A stretch of DNA of 64,000 nucleotides from Halomonas sp. S3-1-1 (GCF_023757625.1 NZ_JALGBZ010000001.1:248001-312000), one strand, 5' to 3'. Shown: positions 18,005 to 27,827, counted from the stretch's first letter. The notes: generated by a model from the letters alone, not told the origin. Numbers and translations: made by a program.

Positions 18005-19279
18005 ATGAGCCTGTTTTCTCTGGTGAGCATTCTGATCACGCTCGCCGCCGTGTCGAGCTACTTCAACTATCGCTATATCAAGCTGCCGACGACGATTGGC
18101 GTCATGCTGGTCGCGCTACTTGGCTCGCTCGCGCTGATTCTGATCAGCCCTTATAACGACGGCCTGCGCGATGAGGCCACCGCCCTGGTGGCGCGCATCG
18201 ACTTCGACCAGGTGGTGCTGCACGGGCTGCTCGCGTTTTTGCTGTTCGCCGCCGCTATTCACGTCAAGTTCGACCACCTGGGCCGGGAGTGGCTGCCGAT
18301 CGGACTGCTCGCGGTCGTGGGCACCTTGATGTCCACGTTCATCGTGGGAACGCTTGCCTGGTGGATACTCGGCTGGATGGGGCTCGGTATTCCCTTCATG
18401 CACGCGCTGCTGTTCGGCGCGCTGATCTCGCCAACCGACCCCATCGCGGTAGTCGCGATCATGAAATCCGTCGGTGTCTCGCAGCAGCTCGAAAGCCAGA
18501 TCAGCGGAGAGTCGCTGTTCAACGACGGCCTGGGCGTGGTGGTGTTCATGGTGCTGCTACAGCTCGCGGGGCTCGACGGGGCTGAGCACGGCTCGAACTT
18601 AGGCGCCTCCATCGACGCGGCGGCCGTCGGCCTGCTGCTGCTCAAGGAGGTCGGCGGGGCGCTGCTGCTGGCGTGCGCCGTGGGCTATACCACTCACCAG
18701 ATGCTCAAGCGCGTCGATAACTATCAGGTCGAGGTGCTGATGACCCTGGCCATCGCCATGGGGCTTTACGCCCTGGCGGATGCGCTGCACCTGTCCGCGC
18801 CCATTGCCGTCGTGATCGCGGGGCTGTTCGTGGGCAACCACGGGCGGCAGTTCGCGATGTCGGACAAAACCCGCGAAAACGTCGATACCTTCTGGGAGCT
18901 CATCGACGAGATTCTCAACGTGGTGCTGTTCTTTTTGATTGGCCTGGAGCTTTTGATTCTGCCCATCGAGCGCGCCTGGCTTTTGGCCGGCGCACTGATG
19001 ATTCCTGTCGTGGTCGGCGCGCGCGGGTTCTGCGTCTCCTTGATCATGGGCTTACTCAAGCGGGTCAGAGAGCAGTCGCCGGGGACTATCCGGATTCTCA
19101 CCTGGGGCGGGCTGCGCGGCGGCATCTCGGTGGCCATGGCGCTGTCGCTACCCGAAGGCGATCTGAGAAACCTGGTGCTGACGCTCACCTACTGCGTGGT
19201 GGTGTTCTCGATCGTGGTGCAGGGGCTGACCATGGGCAAAGTGATCCGCTGGAGCAGCGGTAGCAGCAAGGACGCTTGA
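18005..19279 (+). CDS. CPA1-family Na+/H+ antiporter (NhaP type)
   Basis: 424 aa, about 12 membrane segments. The CPA1 motifs SPTDPIAVVAI and GESLFNDGLGVVVF (the Asn-Asp ion-binding pair) are intact, as is GGLRGGISVAMALSLP in the C-terminal half. It exchanges cytoplasmic Na+ (or K+) for H+, expected in a halophile. The start ATG follows TGGAGC. The neighbours are unrelated, so it is probably monocistronic. Confidence 0.93.
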   Translation: MSLFSLVSILITLAAVSSYFNYRYIKLPTTIGVMLVALLGSLALILISPYNDGLRDEATALVARIDFDQVVLHGLLAFLLFAAAIHVKFDHLGREWLPIGLLAVVGTLMSTFIVGTLAWWILGWMGLGIPFMHALLFGALISPTDPIAVVAIMKSVGVSQQLESQISGESLFNDGLGVVVFMVLLQLAGLDGAEHGSNLGASIDAAAVGLLLLKEVGGALLLACAVGYTTHQMLKRVDNYQVEVLMTLAIAMGLYALADALHLSAPIAVVIAGLFVGNHGRQFAMSDKTRENVDTFWELIDEILNVVLFFLIGLELLILPIERAWLLAGALMIPVVVGARGFCVSLIMGLLKRVREQSPGTIRILTWGGLRGGISVAMALSLPEGDLRNLVLTLTYCVVVFSIVVQGLTMGKVIRWSSGSSKDA

Positions 19280-19348
19280 TGCAGGGGCTGGCATCGCCTG
19301 GGCGGACTTCTATACTGAGCGCACACCCCCATTGAAAGGATGCGCGCC

Positions 19349-19669
19349 ATGACGTCCGAGAAACTTCCCTCCGGTGCCGGTGACGTGGCCGGCGAATACC
19401 CCGAGGTGTGGAGCGCCTACGCCGCACTCGGCAAGGCGTGTTCGGAAGCGGGGCCTTTGGAGGCCCGCCAGCGCCGGCTGGTCAAGCTGGCGCTGGCCAT
19501 CGATAACCGCTCCGAAGGCGCGGTGCACTCCCACGTGCGCCGTGGGCTCGAGGAGGGCATCAGCGCCGAGGAACTCAAGCAGGTGGCGATGCTGGCGGTG
19601 CCGACCATCGGCTTTCCCGCCGCCGTCGCGGCGCTGACCTGGATCACCGATATCACCGACGCGGACTGA
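19349..19669 (+). CDS. Carboxymuconolactone decarboxylase family protein
   Basis: 106 aa, one CMD domain. The helix LEARQRRLVKLALAIDNRSEGAVHSHVRRG matches the family, but the CxxC pair of the AhpD peroxidase type is absent (SEGAVHSH instead), so a thiol peroxidase role is unlikely. The ATG at 19349 has AAAGGA at 8 nt; the ATG three codons earlier touches the ribosome site. Function is otherwise unknown. Confidence 0.8.
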   Translation: MTSEKLPSGAGDVAGEYPEVWSAYAALGKACSEAGPLEARQRRLVKLALAIDNRSEGAVHSHVRRGLEEGISAEELKQVAMLAVPTIGFPAAVAALTWITDITDAD

Positions 19670-19676
19670 TTCGCCG

Positions 19677-20030
19677 CTAGCCCAGCATGTTCAGGTACTG
19701 GCGAACCACCACGGCGTTGTTGGTGCGCGTCTCTTTCGAGGCGAACACCAGCGTCACCGTTTCCCCTTTTGCGCGTTGGGCCAGCGGCCTGAGCGTTTCC
19801 CGATGCTCGGTCAGCTCGTTGAGGTAGCGCTTTCGAAACTCCCCCCAACCGAGCGAGCCGTCGTGAAACGCCTCGCGCAGCTCACGGCTGGGGGCGATCT
19901 CCTTGGGCCATTCGTCGATGTGGGCGTGCTCCTTTTTGACGCCGCGTGGCCAGAGGCCGTCCACCAGCACGCGGTAGCCATCCTCTTTCGCCGGCGCGTC
20001 GAACGCGCGTTTCAATGCGATCCTTGCCAT
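19677..20030 (-). CDS. DUF488 family protein
   Basis: 117 aa. The N-terminal RVLVDGLWPRGVKKE and the central LREAFHD, FRKRYLNEL and LVFASKET segments are the DUF488 signature. Biochemical role is not established. The start ATG follows GGGAGGCAAC. It lies 42 bp downstream of the hmp stop on the same strand, and could be read through from hmp. Confidence 0.85.
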   Translation of the reverse strand: MARIALKRAFDAPAKEDGYRVLVDGLWPRGVKKEHAHIDEWPKEIAPSRELREAFHDGSLGWGEFRKRYLNELTEHRETLRPLAQRAKGETVTLVFASKETRTNNAVVVRQYLNMLG

Positions 20031-20071
20031 GTTGCCTCCCTTTATGGATAAAGGCTGATTACCCGCCCGCC

Positions 20072-21244
20072 CTAGGCGGCCACCAGCGGCCTGGCCGGGC
20101 CGAAGTGCTCGAAGTGGCGGTGGCTATCATCAATGCCCAGCCCCGCCAGCGCGGTGTCCACGGCGGCCATGAAGCCTTGCGGGCCGACGAAGTAGCAGCG
20201 CGCCTTGGGCCCCGGCAGGTAGCGGGCCAGCAGGTCATGATCGATTCGGCCGATGTGCTCAACCCCTTCACCGTGTTCGTGCACGTTGACCACCGTCAGC
20301 TGCTCCGGGTAGTCGCGCTTGAGCGCTTTGACGTCATCGCTAAACGCGTGGTGGTCGCGGTCGATCGCGGCGTGCAGATACACCACCCGGCGGCCCTGGC
20401 TCAGCGCCTGGCGGGCGATGGGGAGGAGCGGCGTCTGGCCGACGCCGCCGCTGGCCAGCAGCAGCGGCTCGTTTCCTTCGACGAGCGTCAGGTCGCCGGC
20501 CGGCGGCAAAAGCTCCAGCGTGTCGCCCACCTCTAACACGTCGTGGAAGTGGCGGCTGACGCGGCCCTGCTCCTCACGTTTGATGGAGATCCGGTAGCTA
20601 CGGCCGTTGGGCAGGTCGGACAGGCTGTAATGGCGATAAACCGGCTCGCCGTCGATCATCACGCGCACGCCAATGTACTGGCCGGGCTCATGAGCAGCCA
20701 CGGGGCCGCCATCCTCGGGCTCGAAAACGAACGACCGGATGACCGAACTCTCCTGATGGGTGCGGGCGATTTTGAAGCGCCGCGCACCGCGCCAGCCGCC
20801 GGGGCGGCTTTCGAACTCGCGGTAGCGCTGATCTTCCAGGTCGATCAGCAGTGCGGCCAGCTCGCCGTAGAGCGCGCCCCAGGCATCGGCGATCTCCGGG
20901 GTCAGCGCGTCTCCCAGCACTTCGCCGATCGCTGCCATCAGGCACTCGCCGACGATCGGGTAGTGCTCGGGCAAAATGTTCAGCGAGACGTGCTTGCTAA
21001 CCACGATATCCAGCGCGGCCCGCGCCTTGGCCGGGTTGCCTCGAAGCTGAACGTAGGCGAGCACCGCGACGGCCAGCGCCCGCGGCTGGCTGCCGTTTTG
21101 CTGGTGCACCTCGTTGAATAGCACCTTGACCTCGGGATAGCGCTCGAACATCAGCGGGTAGAACCGGCTGGTGATGGCGTTGAGATGTTCGGCAACGACG
21201 GGGGCGGTGGCTTCGATCAGCGCTTCCTGCTCGTGGCTCAACAT
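20072..21244 (-). CDS. hmp: Flavohemoglobin / nitric oxide dioxygenase
   Basis: 390 aa. It converts NO to nitrate with O2 and NAD(P)H. The globin domain (1-140) has distal Tyr29 and Gln53 and proximal His85 at the same numbers as E. coli Hmp; the FAD domain has YRHYSLSD, and the NAD domain has LLASGGVGQTPLLPIA. The ATG at 21244 (AAGGAG upstream) gives the normal N-terminus; an in-frame upstream start would read through the operator. An almost perfect NsrR site lies 15-37 bp before the start and nsrR is the next gene upstream, so repression by NsrR and induction by NO are very likely. Confidence 0.97.
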   Translation of the reverse strand: MLSHEQEALIEATAPVVAEHLNAITSRFYPLMFERYPEVKVLFNEVHQQNGSQPRALAVAVLAYVQLRGNPAKARAALDIVVSKHVSLNILPEHYPIVGECLMAAIGEVLGDALTPEIADAWGALYGELAALLIDLEDQRYREFESRPGGWRGARRFKIARTHQESSVIRSFVFEPEDGGPVAAHEPGQYIGVRVMIDGEPVYRHYSLSDLPNGRSYRISIKREEQGRVSRHFHDVLEVGDTLELLPPAGDLTLVEGNEPLLLASGGVGQTPLLPIARQALSQGRRVVYLHAAIDRDHHAFSDDVKALKRDYPEQLTVVNVHEHGEGVEHIGRIDHDLLARYLPGPKARCYFVGPQGFMAAVDTALAGLGIDDSHRHFEHFGPARPLVAA

Positions 21245-21258
21245 GGCGTGCTCCTTAT

Positions 21259-21281
21259 AAGATGTATTTAAAATATATCTT
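21259..21281. promoter_or_regulatory. NsrR operator upstream of hmp
   Basis: A 23-bp inverted repeat with arms AAGATGTATTT and AAATATATCTT around one central A. It matches the NsrR consensus (AAG-TG-ATTT and its complement) at almost all fixed positions, and lies between nsrR and hmp. Confidence 0.9.
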
Positions 21282-21367
21282 ATAAGGCGTGCCAAAAAAG
21301 CTCAACGCAAGACGCCCGCCGTCTCTTGATCCAGATCAAAAGAGGGCGCATTAGTGAAAGTGTGGGT

Positions 21368-21814
21368 TCAAACGTGGGTGGCGGGGATGCGTAAGAGCCC
21401 GGCGAGCTCCGGTACGTGGCCGTCCAGCACATCGGCCAAGGTGTAGCGGTCGAGCACGGCGAGAAAGGCGGCGAGCGCCTCGCCCAGAATCGGCCTAAGC
21501 CGGCACGCCGGGGTGATCGTACAGCCGTTGCCCTGTTGAAAGCACTCGACCAGCCCCATGTCCTGCTCGGTGTCGCGAACAAGCGCGCCAAGCCCAATGG
21601 TGGCCGGGTCCTGGGCCAGCAACAGGCCGCCGTTTTTACCGCGAATCGCGGTGACGTAGCCTTTCTGGGCCAGTTCGTGAACTACCTTCATCAGGTGATT
21701 TCGCGAGATGTCGAAGGCCTCGGCGATTTCACCGATCGTCGCGCGCGCCTCACCCTTGACGGCCAGATAGATCAACACGCGAATCGAGTAGTCGGTGAAC
21801 CGGGTTAGCTGCAT
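21368..21814 (-). CDS. nsrR: NO-sensing repressor NsrR (Rrf2 family)
   Basis: 148 aa. The N-terminus MQLTRFTDYSIRVLIYLA and the recognition helix region (ISRNHLMKVVHEL) are typical of NsrR. The three iron-sulfur cysteines are Cys91, Cys98 and Cys104 in VECF...GNGCTITPACRL. The 4Fe-4S or 2Fe-2S cluster reacts with NO and releases DNA. The adjacent hmp gene and its operator support the assignment. Confidence 0.95.
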   Translation of the reverse strand: MQLTRFTDYSIRVLIYLAVKGEARATIGEIAEAFDISRNHLMKVVHELAQKGYVTAIRGKNGGLLLAQDPATIGLGALVRDTEQDMGLVECFQQGNGCTITPACRLRPILGEALAAFLAVLDRYTLADVLDGHVPELAGLLRIPATHV

Positions 21815-21912
21815 GGTGGGTGCCTGGCGTTCGAGCCTCGAAAAGCGCTTTGAAGGAGCGCGGCTCGGGGTAGGGGATAAAAGATAGGGAAATGCGGCTA
21901 GCGTAATGAGTT

Positions 21913-21940
21913 GCCCCCGCCGTCGTCAAACGGCGGGGGC
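21913..21940. terminator. GC-rich hairpin after the RND efflux operon
   Basis: GCCCCCGCCG, loop of 8, CGGCGGGGGC: a 10-bp perfect stem 28 bp beyond the stop of the RND gene. There is no long T run, so it is a probable terminator rather than a textbook one. Confidence 0.55.
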
Positions 21941-21967
21941 GTTACCCTTACGGCCTCTTGCCGGCGT

Positions 21968-24900
21968 TTAATCCAGCATCTCGGGCTCGCTGGCATCGGC
22001 CGGGGTCAGCAGATAGTAGAGAGCGGGCACGACGAACAGCGCCAGCAAGGTGGCCGAGATCAGCCCGAAGATGATCACCAGCGTCAGCGGCCGGTAGCTT
22101 TCGCTGCTGATGGCCAGCGGCACCAGTCCGACAATGGTGGTCACGGCGGTGGTCAAGAGCGGGCGTAGCCGCCGTGCTGCGCCGGCGGAGGCCGCCTCGC
22201 CAACACTCATGCCCTCCTTCAAGAAGCCGTTCATGGTGTCCACCATGATGATGCCGTTATTGATCGCGATCCCGATCAGCGATACCAGCCCGATCATGGC
22301 GAAAAACGAAAACGCGATCCCGAATGCCCAGAAACCCAGCGCCGTGCCGATGATCGCCAGCGGCATGGTGGCGAAAATGATCAGCGCCTGGCGGAAGCTG
22401 CTGAACACGATGACCAGCACGCCGACCACCAGCACGATGGCGACCAGCATGGCGATGCCTACCGAGCCTAGCGTATCGGCCGTTTCGGCGGATTCGCCGC
22501 CTACCGCGATGCGATAGCCGGCGGGCCAGTCCTGCTGCAGTTCGTCAAGGCGCGGTGAAATCTCGTTCATGATCTCGGTGACCGTGCGCCCCTGGTTCTT
22601 GGCCAGCACGGTCAGCGCGCGCTCGCCATCGACGTGGGAAATGGCCATCGCGCCTTCCGACTGTGTCGGGCTCAACAGCTGGAACATGGTGATGGAGCCG
22701 CCGTCCGGCAGGTAAGCGCGCACCCGCGAGAACTCCTCGACCGTGTTCGGCCCGCCGGCTTCGCCGGGCTGGCTTGGCCACTCCATGCCCAAGCGAATAT
22801 CGAGATCGTCGGTGTCACCTGAGCTTGCGAAGTTGCCAATGATATCGGAGCTATAGGCGATGCGTATCTGGGAGGCGAGCTCGTCGTAGGACATGCCGAA
22901 AAAGCTCAAGGCGTCACGATTGGGCCGCAGCGCGAGCTGAGGCAGCGGAGCGCCCAGGTTGTCGCGCACGTCCACCACGTTCGGGGTCGAGGCAAGCACT
23001 TGCTGCACCTGCTGCGACAGCTCCTTCAGGGTGTCCATGTTGCCGCCCAATAGCTGAATCTCGATGGGATCCCCGGGCGAAGGCCCGCTGCTTTCCGGCA
23101 CCACCAGAAGGTCGGCACCGGCGACGTTTTGCGCAAGATACGCGGACAGCTCCTCGCGCAGCGACTCCGCGATCACGTAGGAGTCCTCATCGCGGGCATC
23201 GCGCGAGGTGAACATCGCCGAGAAGCCGATAAAGTTCTCGGCATCGCTTGGCTGTAGCGAGCCGCTGCCGGCGAACGGACTTTTGAGCCCCACCAGCTTG
23301 CTGATGCTCGCAAAATAAGGCTTGTCGCGCAGGATCTCGCCGACCTGGTCGGCAACCTGTTGGGAGGTCTCCAGCGGCGCGGTGGGGGGAAGCTCGATAT
23401 TGATCCCGAGGCGCTCGCCGTCCGCTGGCGGAAAGAGCTCGAGGCGCGTTTGGGTAAACGCGAACAGCGAGATCACGAACAGTACGACCGCGCCCAACAC
23501 CCAAAGCCAGGCGCGGCCGCGGCTCGCCACGATATAGCGGCCGTTAAAGCGCTCCACGCCGTCGACCGAGCGCTGGGTCACCCGATCCGCCAAGCCGGGC
23601 TTTTCCTCGCCTTCGGCCCGGCGCTGCTTGCCTAAGAGCACCCGCGAGAGCGGCACCGCACAAAGCATCGCCACGACGAAAGAGAGCACCAGGCAGATGA
23701 TGATCGTCGCCGGCAAAATGCGGACAAACGCGCCCATGGTGCCGCCAATCGACATCAAGGGCGCCATGGCCAGAAGCGTGGTTACCTGCGCGGCAAAGAC
23801 CGGAATCGCATAGCGTTTGACGGTCGCCAGCACGGCCTGGCCGAAGGTATGGCCGTTGCGGTAAATCTCGTCGTGCAGGCCCTCCATCAAAATGATGAAG
23901 ACATCGATGATCATGACCAGCGCGATCACCATGCCGATGATCACCAGTTCGTTGAGCGAGTACCCCAATGCCCAGATGACCAGCAGCACACCGGCAAAGG
24001 TGACGGGCACGGCAAGCCCCGAGACGATCGCCTCGCGCCAGGAGATGGTAATGAACAAAATGGCAAAGACGACCAGCATGGTCTGCAGGGCGCTGACAAA
24101 GACTTCGGTCAGCGAATCCCAAATCTGCACGGCGTCGTCCTGAAGCACCGAGTAGTCCACCTGGGCAGGCCAGGTGCTGGCCGCTTGCTGCTCGGCCAGG
24201 GCTTGGCGAATGCGCTCCACCACTTGCACCGTATCGGCGCCGGGCGTTTTGGTGATCGAGATCTCGAGTGACGACTCATAGTCGCCGCCGCGCTCGCTGA
24301 AAAACGCCCGCGACTGCTCGGTTTCCTGCATGCGCTTGACGGTAGCGACTTCGCCCAGGGTCAGCGCGCGCGAGCTCTGGTTGTTTTCCAGGCGCGATAC
24401 GGGCAGCGCGCGCAGGTCGTCGATATCGGAAAAGCGCCCCTCGAGGCGCACTACCGCGCCCATGTTCTGGCTACGCACCTCGCCAAACGGCTGCTCGATA
24501 TTGGCCTGCTGCACGGCGTCGCGAATGGTGGTGGGCGAGAGCCCCAGCGCCAACAGTCGCTGCGGGTCGATGAGAATCTGCACGATCTCCTCGCGCTCGC
24601 CACCGATATTGACCTCGTTGATGCCCTGCACGCGCTCCAGTGCGTCGCGAATCTGGCGGGCGGTCTGGTTGAGCGTGGCGGAGCCGGCGCTACCGTGCAG
24701 CGCCAGGGTCAGGATCGGGCGGTCGTCCACCGAACTCTGGCTGATGTTGGGGCTTTCGACCTCGGAGGGAAAACCGGACTCCGCATCGGCCACGGCGGCA
24801 CGCAGCCGCGTCATGGCGTCCGTCGTGTCGGTGGACGCATCGAACTCGACCGAAATGACCGACAGCGAATCGAACGAGGCGCTATTGACCGTGTTCACGC

Positions 24901-25195
24901 CGCTGAGCGTGGTGATTTCGTCCTCGATCAGGTCGGTAATCTGCTCTTCCACCGAGCGCGGGTCGGCCCCGGACCAGACCGTGGTGATACTCGCCTGAGG
25001 AATGTCGAGGGCGGGCAAGGCCTCCTTGACCAGCGTAGAGTAGGCAAACAGCCCACCCAGCAGCATCGTGATGGTGAGCAGAATGCCAAAGATCGGCTTG
25101 AGAAAGAAAAAGCGCATCAGCCGGTGGGCGTTGCGTACCTCGTCGGTTTCGCGGCGCGCTGGCGGCGTTTGCCTTGTTGTGACGTCCGCACTCAT
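21968..25195 (-). CDS. RND efflux pump inner-membrane subunit
   Basis: 1075 aa, the size of an AcrB/MexB-type HAE1 transporter, with N-terminal TM1 followed by the first periplasmic loop and TM7 at mid-protein (about 560). The usual TM4 'GLLVDDAIV' proton-relay motif reads ALVMIIDVFIILMEGLHDE, keeping only one Asp, and the TM10 segment reads GIAINNGIIMVDTMN without the usual Lys; the relay therefore differs from AcrB. This points to the divergent RND branch found with separate MFP and OMP genes in Halomonas and Pseudomonas. The start overlaps the MFP stop by 4 nt. Substrates unknown; it is driven by proton motive force. Confidence 0.92.
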   Translation of the reverse strand: MSADVTTRQTPPARRETDEVRNAHRLMRFFFLKPIFGILLTITMLLGGLFAYSTLVKEALPALDIPQASITTVWSGADPRSVEEQITDLIEDEITTLSGVNTVNSASFDSLSVISVEFDASTDTTDAMTRLRAAVADAESGFPSEVESPNISQSSVDDRPILTLALHGSAGSATLNQTARQIRDALERVQGINEVNIGGEREEIVQILIDPQRLLALGLSPTTIRDAVQQANIEQPFGEVRSQNMGAVVRLEGRFSDIDDLRALPVSRLENNQSSRALTLGEVATVKRMQETEQSRAFFSERGGDYESSLEISITKTPGADTVQVVERIRQALAEQQAASTWPAQVDYSVLQDDAVQIWDSLTEVFVSALQTMLVVFAILFITISWREAIVSGLAVPVTFAGVLLVIWALGYSLNELVIIGMVIALVMIIDVFIILMEGLHDEIYRNGHTFGQAVLATVKRYAIPVFAAQVTTLLAMAPLMSIGGTMGAFVRILPATIIICLVLSFVVAMLCAVPLSRVLLGKQRRAEGEEKPGLADRVTQRSVDGVERFNGRYIVASRGRAWLWVLGAVVLFVISLFAFTQTRLELFPPADGERLGINIELPPTAPLETSQQVADQVGEILRDKPYFASISKLVGLKSPFAGSGSLQPSDAENFIGFSAMFTSRDARDEDSYVIAESLREELSAYLAQNVAGADLLVVPESSGPSPGDPIEIQLLGGNMDTLKELSQQVQQVLASTPNVVDVRDNLGAPLPQLALRPNRDALSFFGMSYDELASQIRIAYSSDIIGNFASSGDTDDLDIRLGMEWPSQPGEAGGPNTVEEFSRVRAYLPDGGSITMFQLLSPTQSEGAMAISHVDGERALTVLAKNQGRTVTEIMNEISPRLDELQQDWPAGYRIAVGGESAETADTLGSVGIAMLVAIVLVVGVLVIVFSSFRQALIIFATMPLAIIGTALGFWAFGIAFSFFAMIGLVSLIGIAINNGIIMVDTMNGFLKEGMSVGEAASAGAARRLRPLLTTAVTTIVGLVPLAISSESYRPLTLVIIFGLISATLLALFVVPALYYLLTPADASEPEMLD

Positions 25196-26367
25196 GACTG
25201 GCCCCCGATGAGCGTGACGCGGTCACCATCGTTTAACCGGGTGCGCCCCTCGGTGACCACCTGCTCGCCGGCAGTGAGCCCTTCCAGCACTTCGCGGCGC
25301 TCGCCGGCCTGCTGGCCGAGCTGGACGCTGCGCTCTTCCACCCGACCACTCGTTTCGTCGTACACGAACACGAAGGCCTGATCGTTTAAGAAGCGCAGCG
25401 CATTGAACGGCACGCTCAGCGCCTCGGTTTTCTCGGGCTCGGCCATCCACACCGCCACGAAGGCGCCGTCCTGCAGGCGCGGGTGCTCGCTGGTAGTACG
25501 AATGATGACCTCGAAGGTGCGCGACTGCGGGTCGACGGACGGGCTGATCGCATGGATTTCGCCTATCTCGCTCTCGCCGAGCGTTTCAGGGTCGAGGCTA
25601 TCGGCCTTCTGCGGTGGCCGCCCGCCAATAACGGCGCGCGCGCCGACCTCGACACGATTGAAGTTGTACGACGGCAGGTCCACCCGTACCTCAAAACGCG
25701 ACGGGTCGATGACCAGCGCCGGCACCGTTTGAAGCGCTCCCTGCTCGGTCGAGGAGTCCACGGTGTTGGGCATGAAATAGCGGCCCTGCTCAATGTTGAG
25801 GCGCGCCAGCACGCCGTCGATGGGCGACACCAGCCGTGATTCCTCGAGCATGACCTCGGCCTGGGCGATCTCGGCCCGGGCGCTGTCGCGGGTGGCCAGC
25901 GCCTGCTGCACTTCGACGCGCGCCTCGTCCAGCTCCTGGGCGGAGGCGGAGCGCTGATTGACCAGCGTCTGGTAACGATCCTGAGTGACCCGCGCCAGCG
26001 AAAGACTGGCCTCGGCTTCCTCCAGCGAGGCGCGCGCGGAGGCCAGTTCCGCCTCCAAACGTCCGGGGGCCTGGTGGGCAATCAGCTGACCCTCGCTCAC
26101 CGGCACGCCCACCCGCAGGTCCTGATCGACGAAGGTCACCTTGCCTTGCTCGGTGAAGGTCAGGTATTCCCGGCGCAGGGAGCGGGCCGTGCCCTGGCTG
26201 TAGGTCCAGCCTTGCAGCGCGAGGACCTCGGCGGGTTCGACGCGGACACTGACCGCGGGCGCCTGCTGGATCGCCTCCTCGTCGGCGGGCGGTGTGCTCT
26301 CGTCGTCGCTACCGCACGCACTGAGTAGCAGGCACGCCAGCGCCCAGGCGATGGTTTTCATATTCAT
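25192..26367 (-). CDS. RND efflux periplasmic adaptor (MFP) lipoprotein
   Basis: 391 aa. Signal peptide with lipobox LLSAC (Cys about 18). It has the lipoyl/barrel-sandwich halves, a coiled-coil hairpin (about 105-170, LASARASLEEAEASLSLARV...) and the beta-barrel and membrane-proximal domains. It bridges the RND pump at 21968-25195 and the outer-membrane channel at 26364-27803. It overlaps both neighbours by 4 nt, showing translational coupling. Confidence 0.92.
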   Translation of the reverse strand: MNMKTIAWALACLLLSACGSDDESTPPADEEAIQQAPAVSVRVEPAEVLALQGWTYSQGTARSLRREYLTFTEQGKVTFVDQDLRVGVPVSEGQLIAHQAPGRLEAELASARASLEEAEASLSLARVTQDRYQTLVNQRSASAQELDEARVEVQQALATRDSARAEIAQAEVMLEESRLVSPIDGVLARLNIEQGRYFMPNTVDSSTEQGALQTVPALVIDPSRFEVRVDLPSYNFNRVEVGARAVIGGRPPQKADSLDPETLGESEIGEIHAISPSVDPQSRTFEVIIRTTSEHPRLQDGAFVAVWMAEPEKTEALSVPFNALRFLNDQAFVFVYDETSGRVEERSVQLGQQAGERREVLEGLTAGEQVVTEGRTRLNDGDRVTLIGGQS

Positions 26368-27803
26368 AACGCAGAGGTTCCTGTTACGGAGGGGGTTAAC
26401 GCCGAGACGGCATCGAAGCCGCCTCCCAGGGCAAGGTGCAGGGCGATACGGTTTTCCAGACGGTCGTAGCGCGCGGTGATCGTGGCGCTGCGGCTATCCA
26501 GCGCCCGCTGATAGCTCTCCAGCACATTCAAAAAGGGCTCGATGCCTTGAAAGTAGCGGTTGAAGGAGACGCGCACCGACTCTTCGGCGGCCTCGGCCGC
26601 GGCCTCGCTTTCGGCCACGCGCTGGGCGAGCAGGCCATCGACCGCCAGCGCTGTCTCGACTTCCGACAGCGCGGTGAGGGCGGTGTCGACGTAGGCGTAG
26701 AACGCATCGTCGCGTTGGCCGCCGGCGACATCCGCCTGGGCGCGCAGCCGCCCGCCCTGAAACACCGGCTGCACCAGGTTACCGGCGATCGTCCAGAGCA
26801 GCGAGCCGCTGCTGAAAAGCTCCGACAGCTCGCTTGCCGTGGAGCCGGCGCTGCCGGTCAGGGAAATCGACGGCAGAAACGAGCGCTCCGCCGCGGTCAG
26901 CCGGTAATCCGCCGCTCGCAGCGCCCACTCGGCGCTGCGCACGTCCGGGCGGCGTTCGAGCAGTTCCGCAGGCACGCCCGCCGAGGGCAGCGGCGAAAGC
27001 GCGGGCAGCTCGCTTTTGGTGATCAGCGCCCCGGCCGGGTACTGGCCCATCAGCGTTTCCAACTGGCGGGTGGTACGCTCCAGGTTCTCCCGGCGCTGCT
27101 CGAGCCCGGCTCTGGCCGAGGCCAGGTTGGCGGTGGCGAGCGTCAAGTCGGTGGGCGAGACGACCCCGGCGTTGGCGCGGTTCTCGACCTGGCGGGCGAA
27201 CTCCTCCAGCGCCTCGACGGTATCCTCGGAAAGCTCGACCTGGGCGCGAGCCTGCACCACGCCGAGATAGAGCGACACGACGTCGGCGGCCAGCGATTGA
27301 TGCATGGCGCGCAGCTGCTCGCTGGCGGCAAGATAATCCGCCTGCCCGGCGGCGGAGAGCGACGACAGCCGCCCCCACAGATCGACTTCCCAGCTTACGT
27401 CGAGCGTAGCGTTATGGCTGTTGGTGATGCTGTCCCCACCGCCCTGCGCGCCCGGGCGGCGCTGGCGGGAGCTGTTGAGCCCGGTGCTGACCTGTGGAAA
27501 AAGATCCGCCCGGTCGCCGCGCGACTGCGCCTCGGCAATGCGCGCCTGCGCAATGGCCTGGGCGAGGCCCGGGTTGTCGTCCAAGGCGTTTCTAACGAAG
27601 GCGTTGAGCTCCTCGTCCTGAAACGTTTGCCACCAGCGGTCGTCGATAAACACCTGCTGACCGGTCGAGGCCAGAAAGGCGCCGGGCAGCTCGACCGGTG
27701 GCGGCGGCGAGGGCGGCGTTGGCGTGGTCGCGCAGGCACTCAAAAGCGCCCCCAGCGCGGCGAGAGGTAACAGGTGGCCAAATCCGTTCAAGAGTCGTGG
27801 CAT
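26364..27803 (-). CDS. RND efflux outer-membrane channel (NodT/OprM family lipoprotein)
   Basis: 479 aa. Lipobox LLSAC after a signal peptide, then two OEP repeats typical of NodT/OprM trimeric channels (for example SWEVDLWGRLSSLSAAGQ and RPDVRSAEWALRAADYRLTAAERSFLPSISLTGS). It is the first structural gene after tetR (24 nt gap) and forms a tripartite pump with the next two genes. Confidence 0.93.
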   Translation of the reverse strand: MPRLLNGFGHLLPLAALGALLSACATTPTPPSPPPPVELPGAFLASTGQQVFIDDRWWQTFQDEELNAFVRNALDDNPGLAQAIAQARIAEAQSRGDRADLFPQVSTGLNSSRQRRPGAQGGGDSITNSHNATLDVSWEVDLWGRLSSLSAAGQADYLAASEQLRAMHQSLAADVVSLYLGVVQARAQVELSEDTVEALEEFARQVENRANAGVVSPTDLTLATANLASARAGLEQRRENLERTTRQLETLMGQYPAGALITKSELPALSPLPSAGVPAELLERRPDVRSAEWALRAADYRLTAAERSFLPSISLTGSAGSTASELSELFSSGSLLWTIAGNLVQPVFQGGRLRAQADVAGGQRDDAFYAYVDTALTALSEVETALAVDGLLAQRVAESEAAAEAAEESVRVSFNRYFQGIEPFLNVLESYQRALDSRSATITARYDRLENRIALHLALGGGFDAVSALTPSVTGTSAL

Positions 27804-27827
27804 GATCTCAATCCGTTGAAAAGGGTC

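Noticed and set aside
26436..27770. Plus-strand open frame of 444 codons over the outer-membrane channel gene
   Set aside because: Shadow; composition is biased and no signal peptide or domain is seen.
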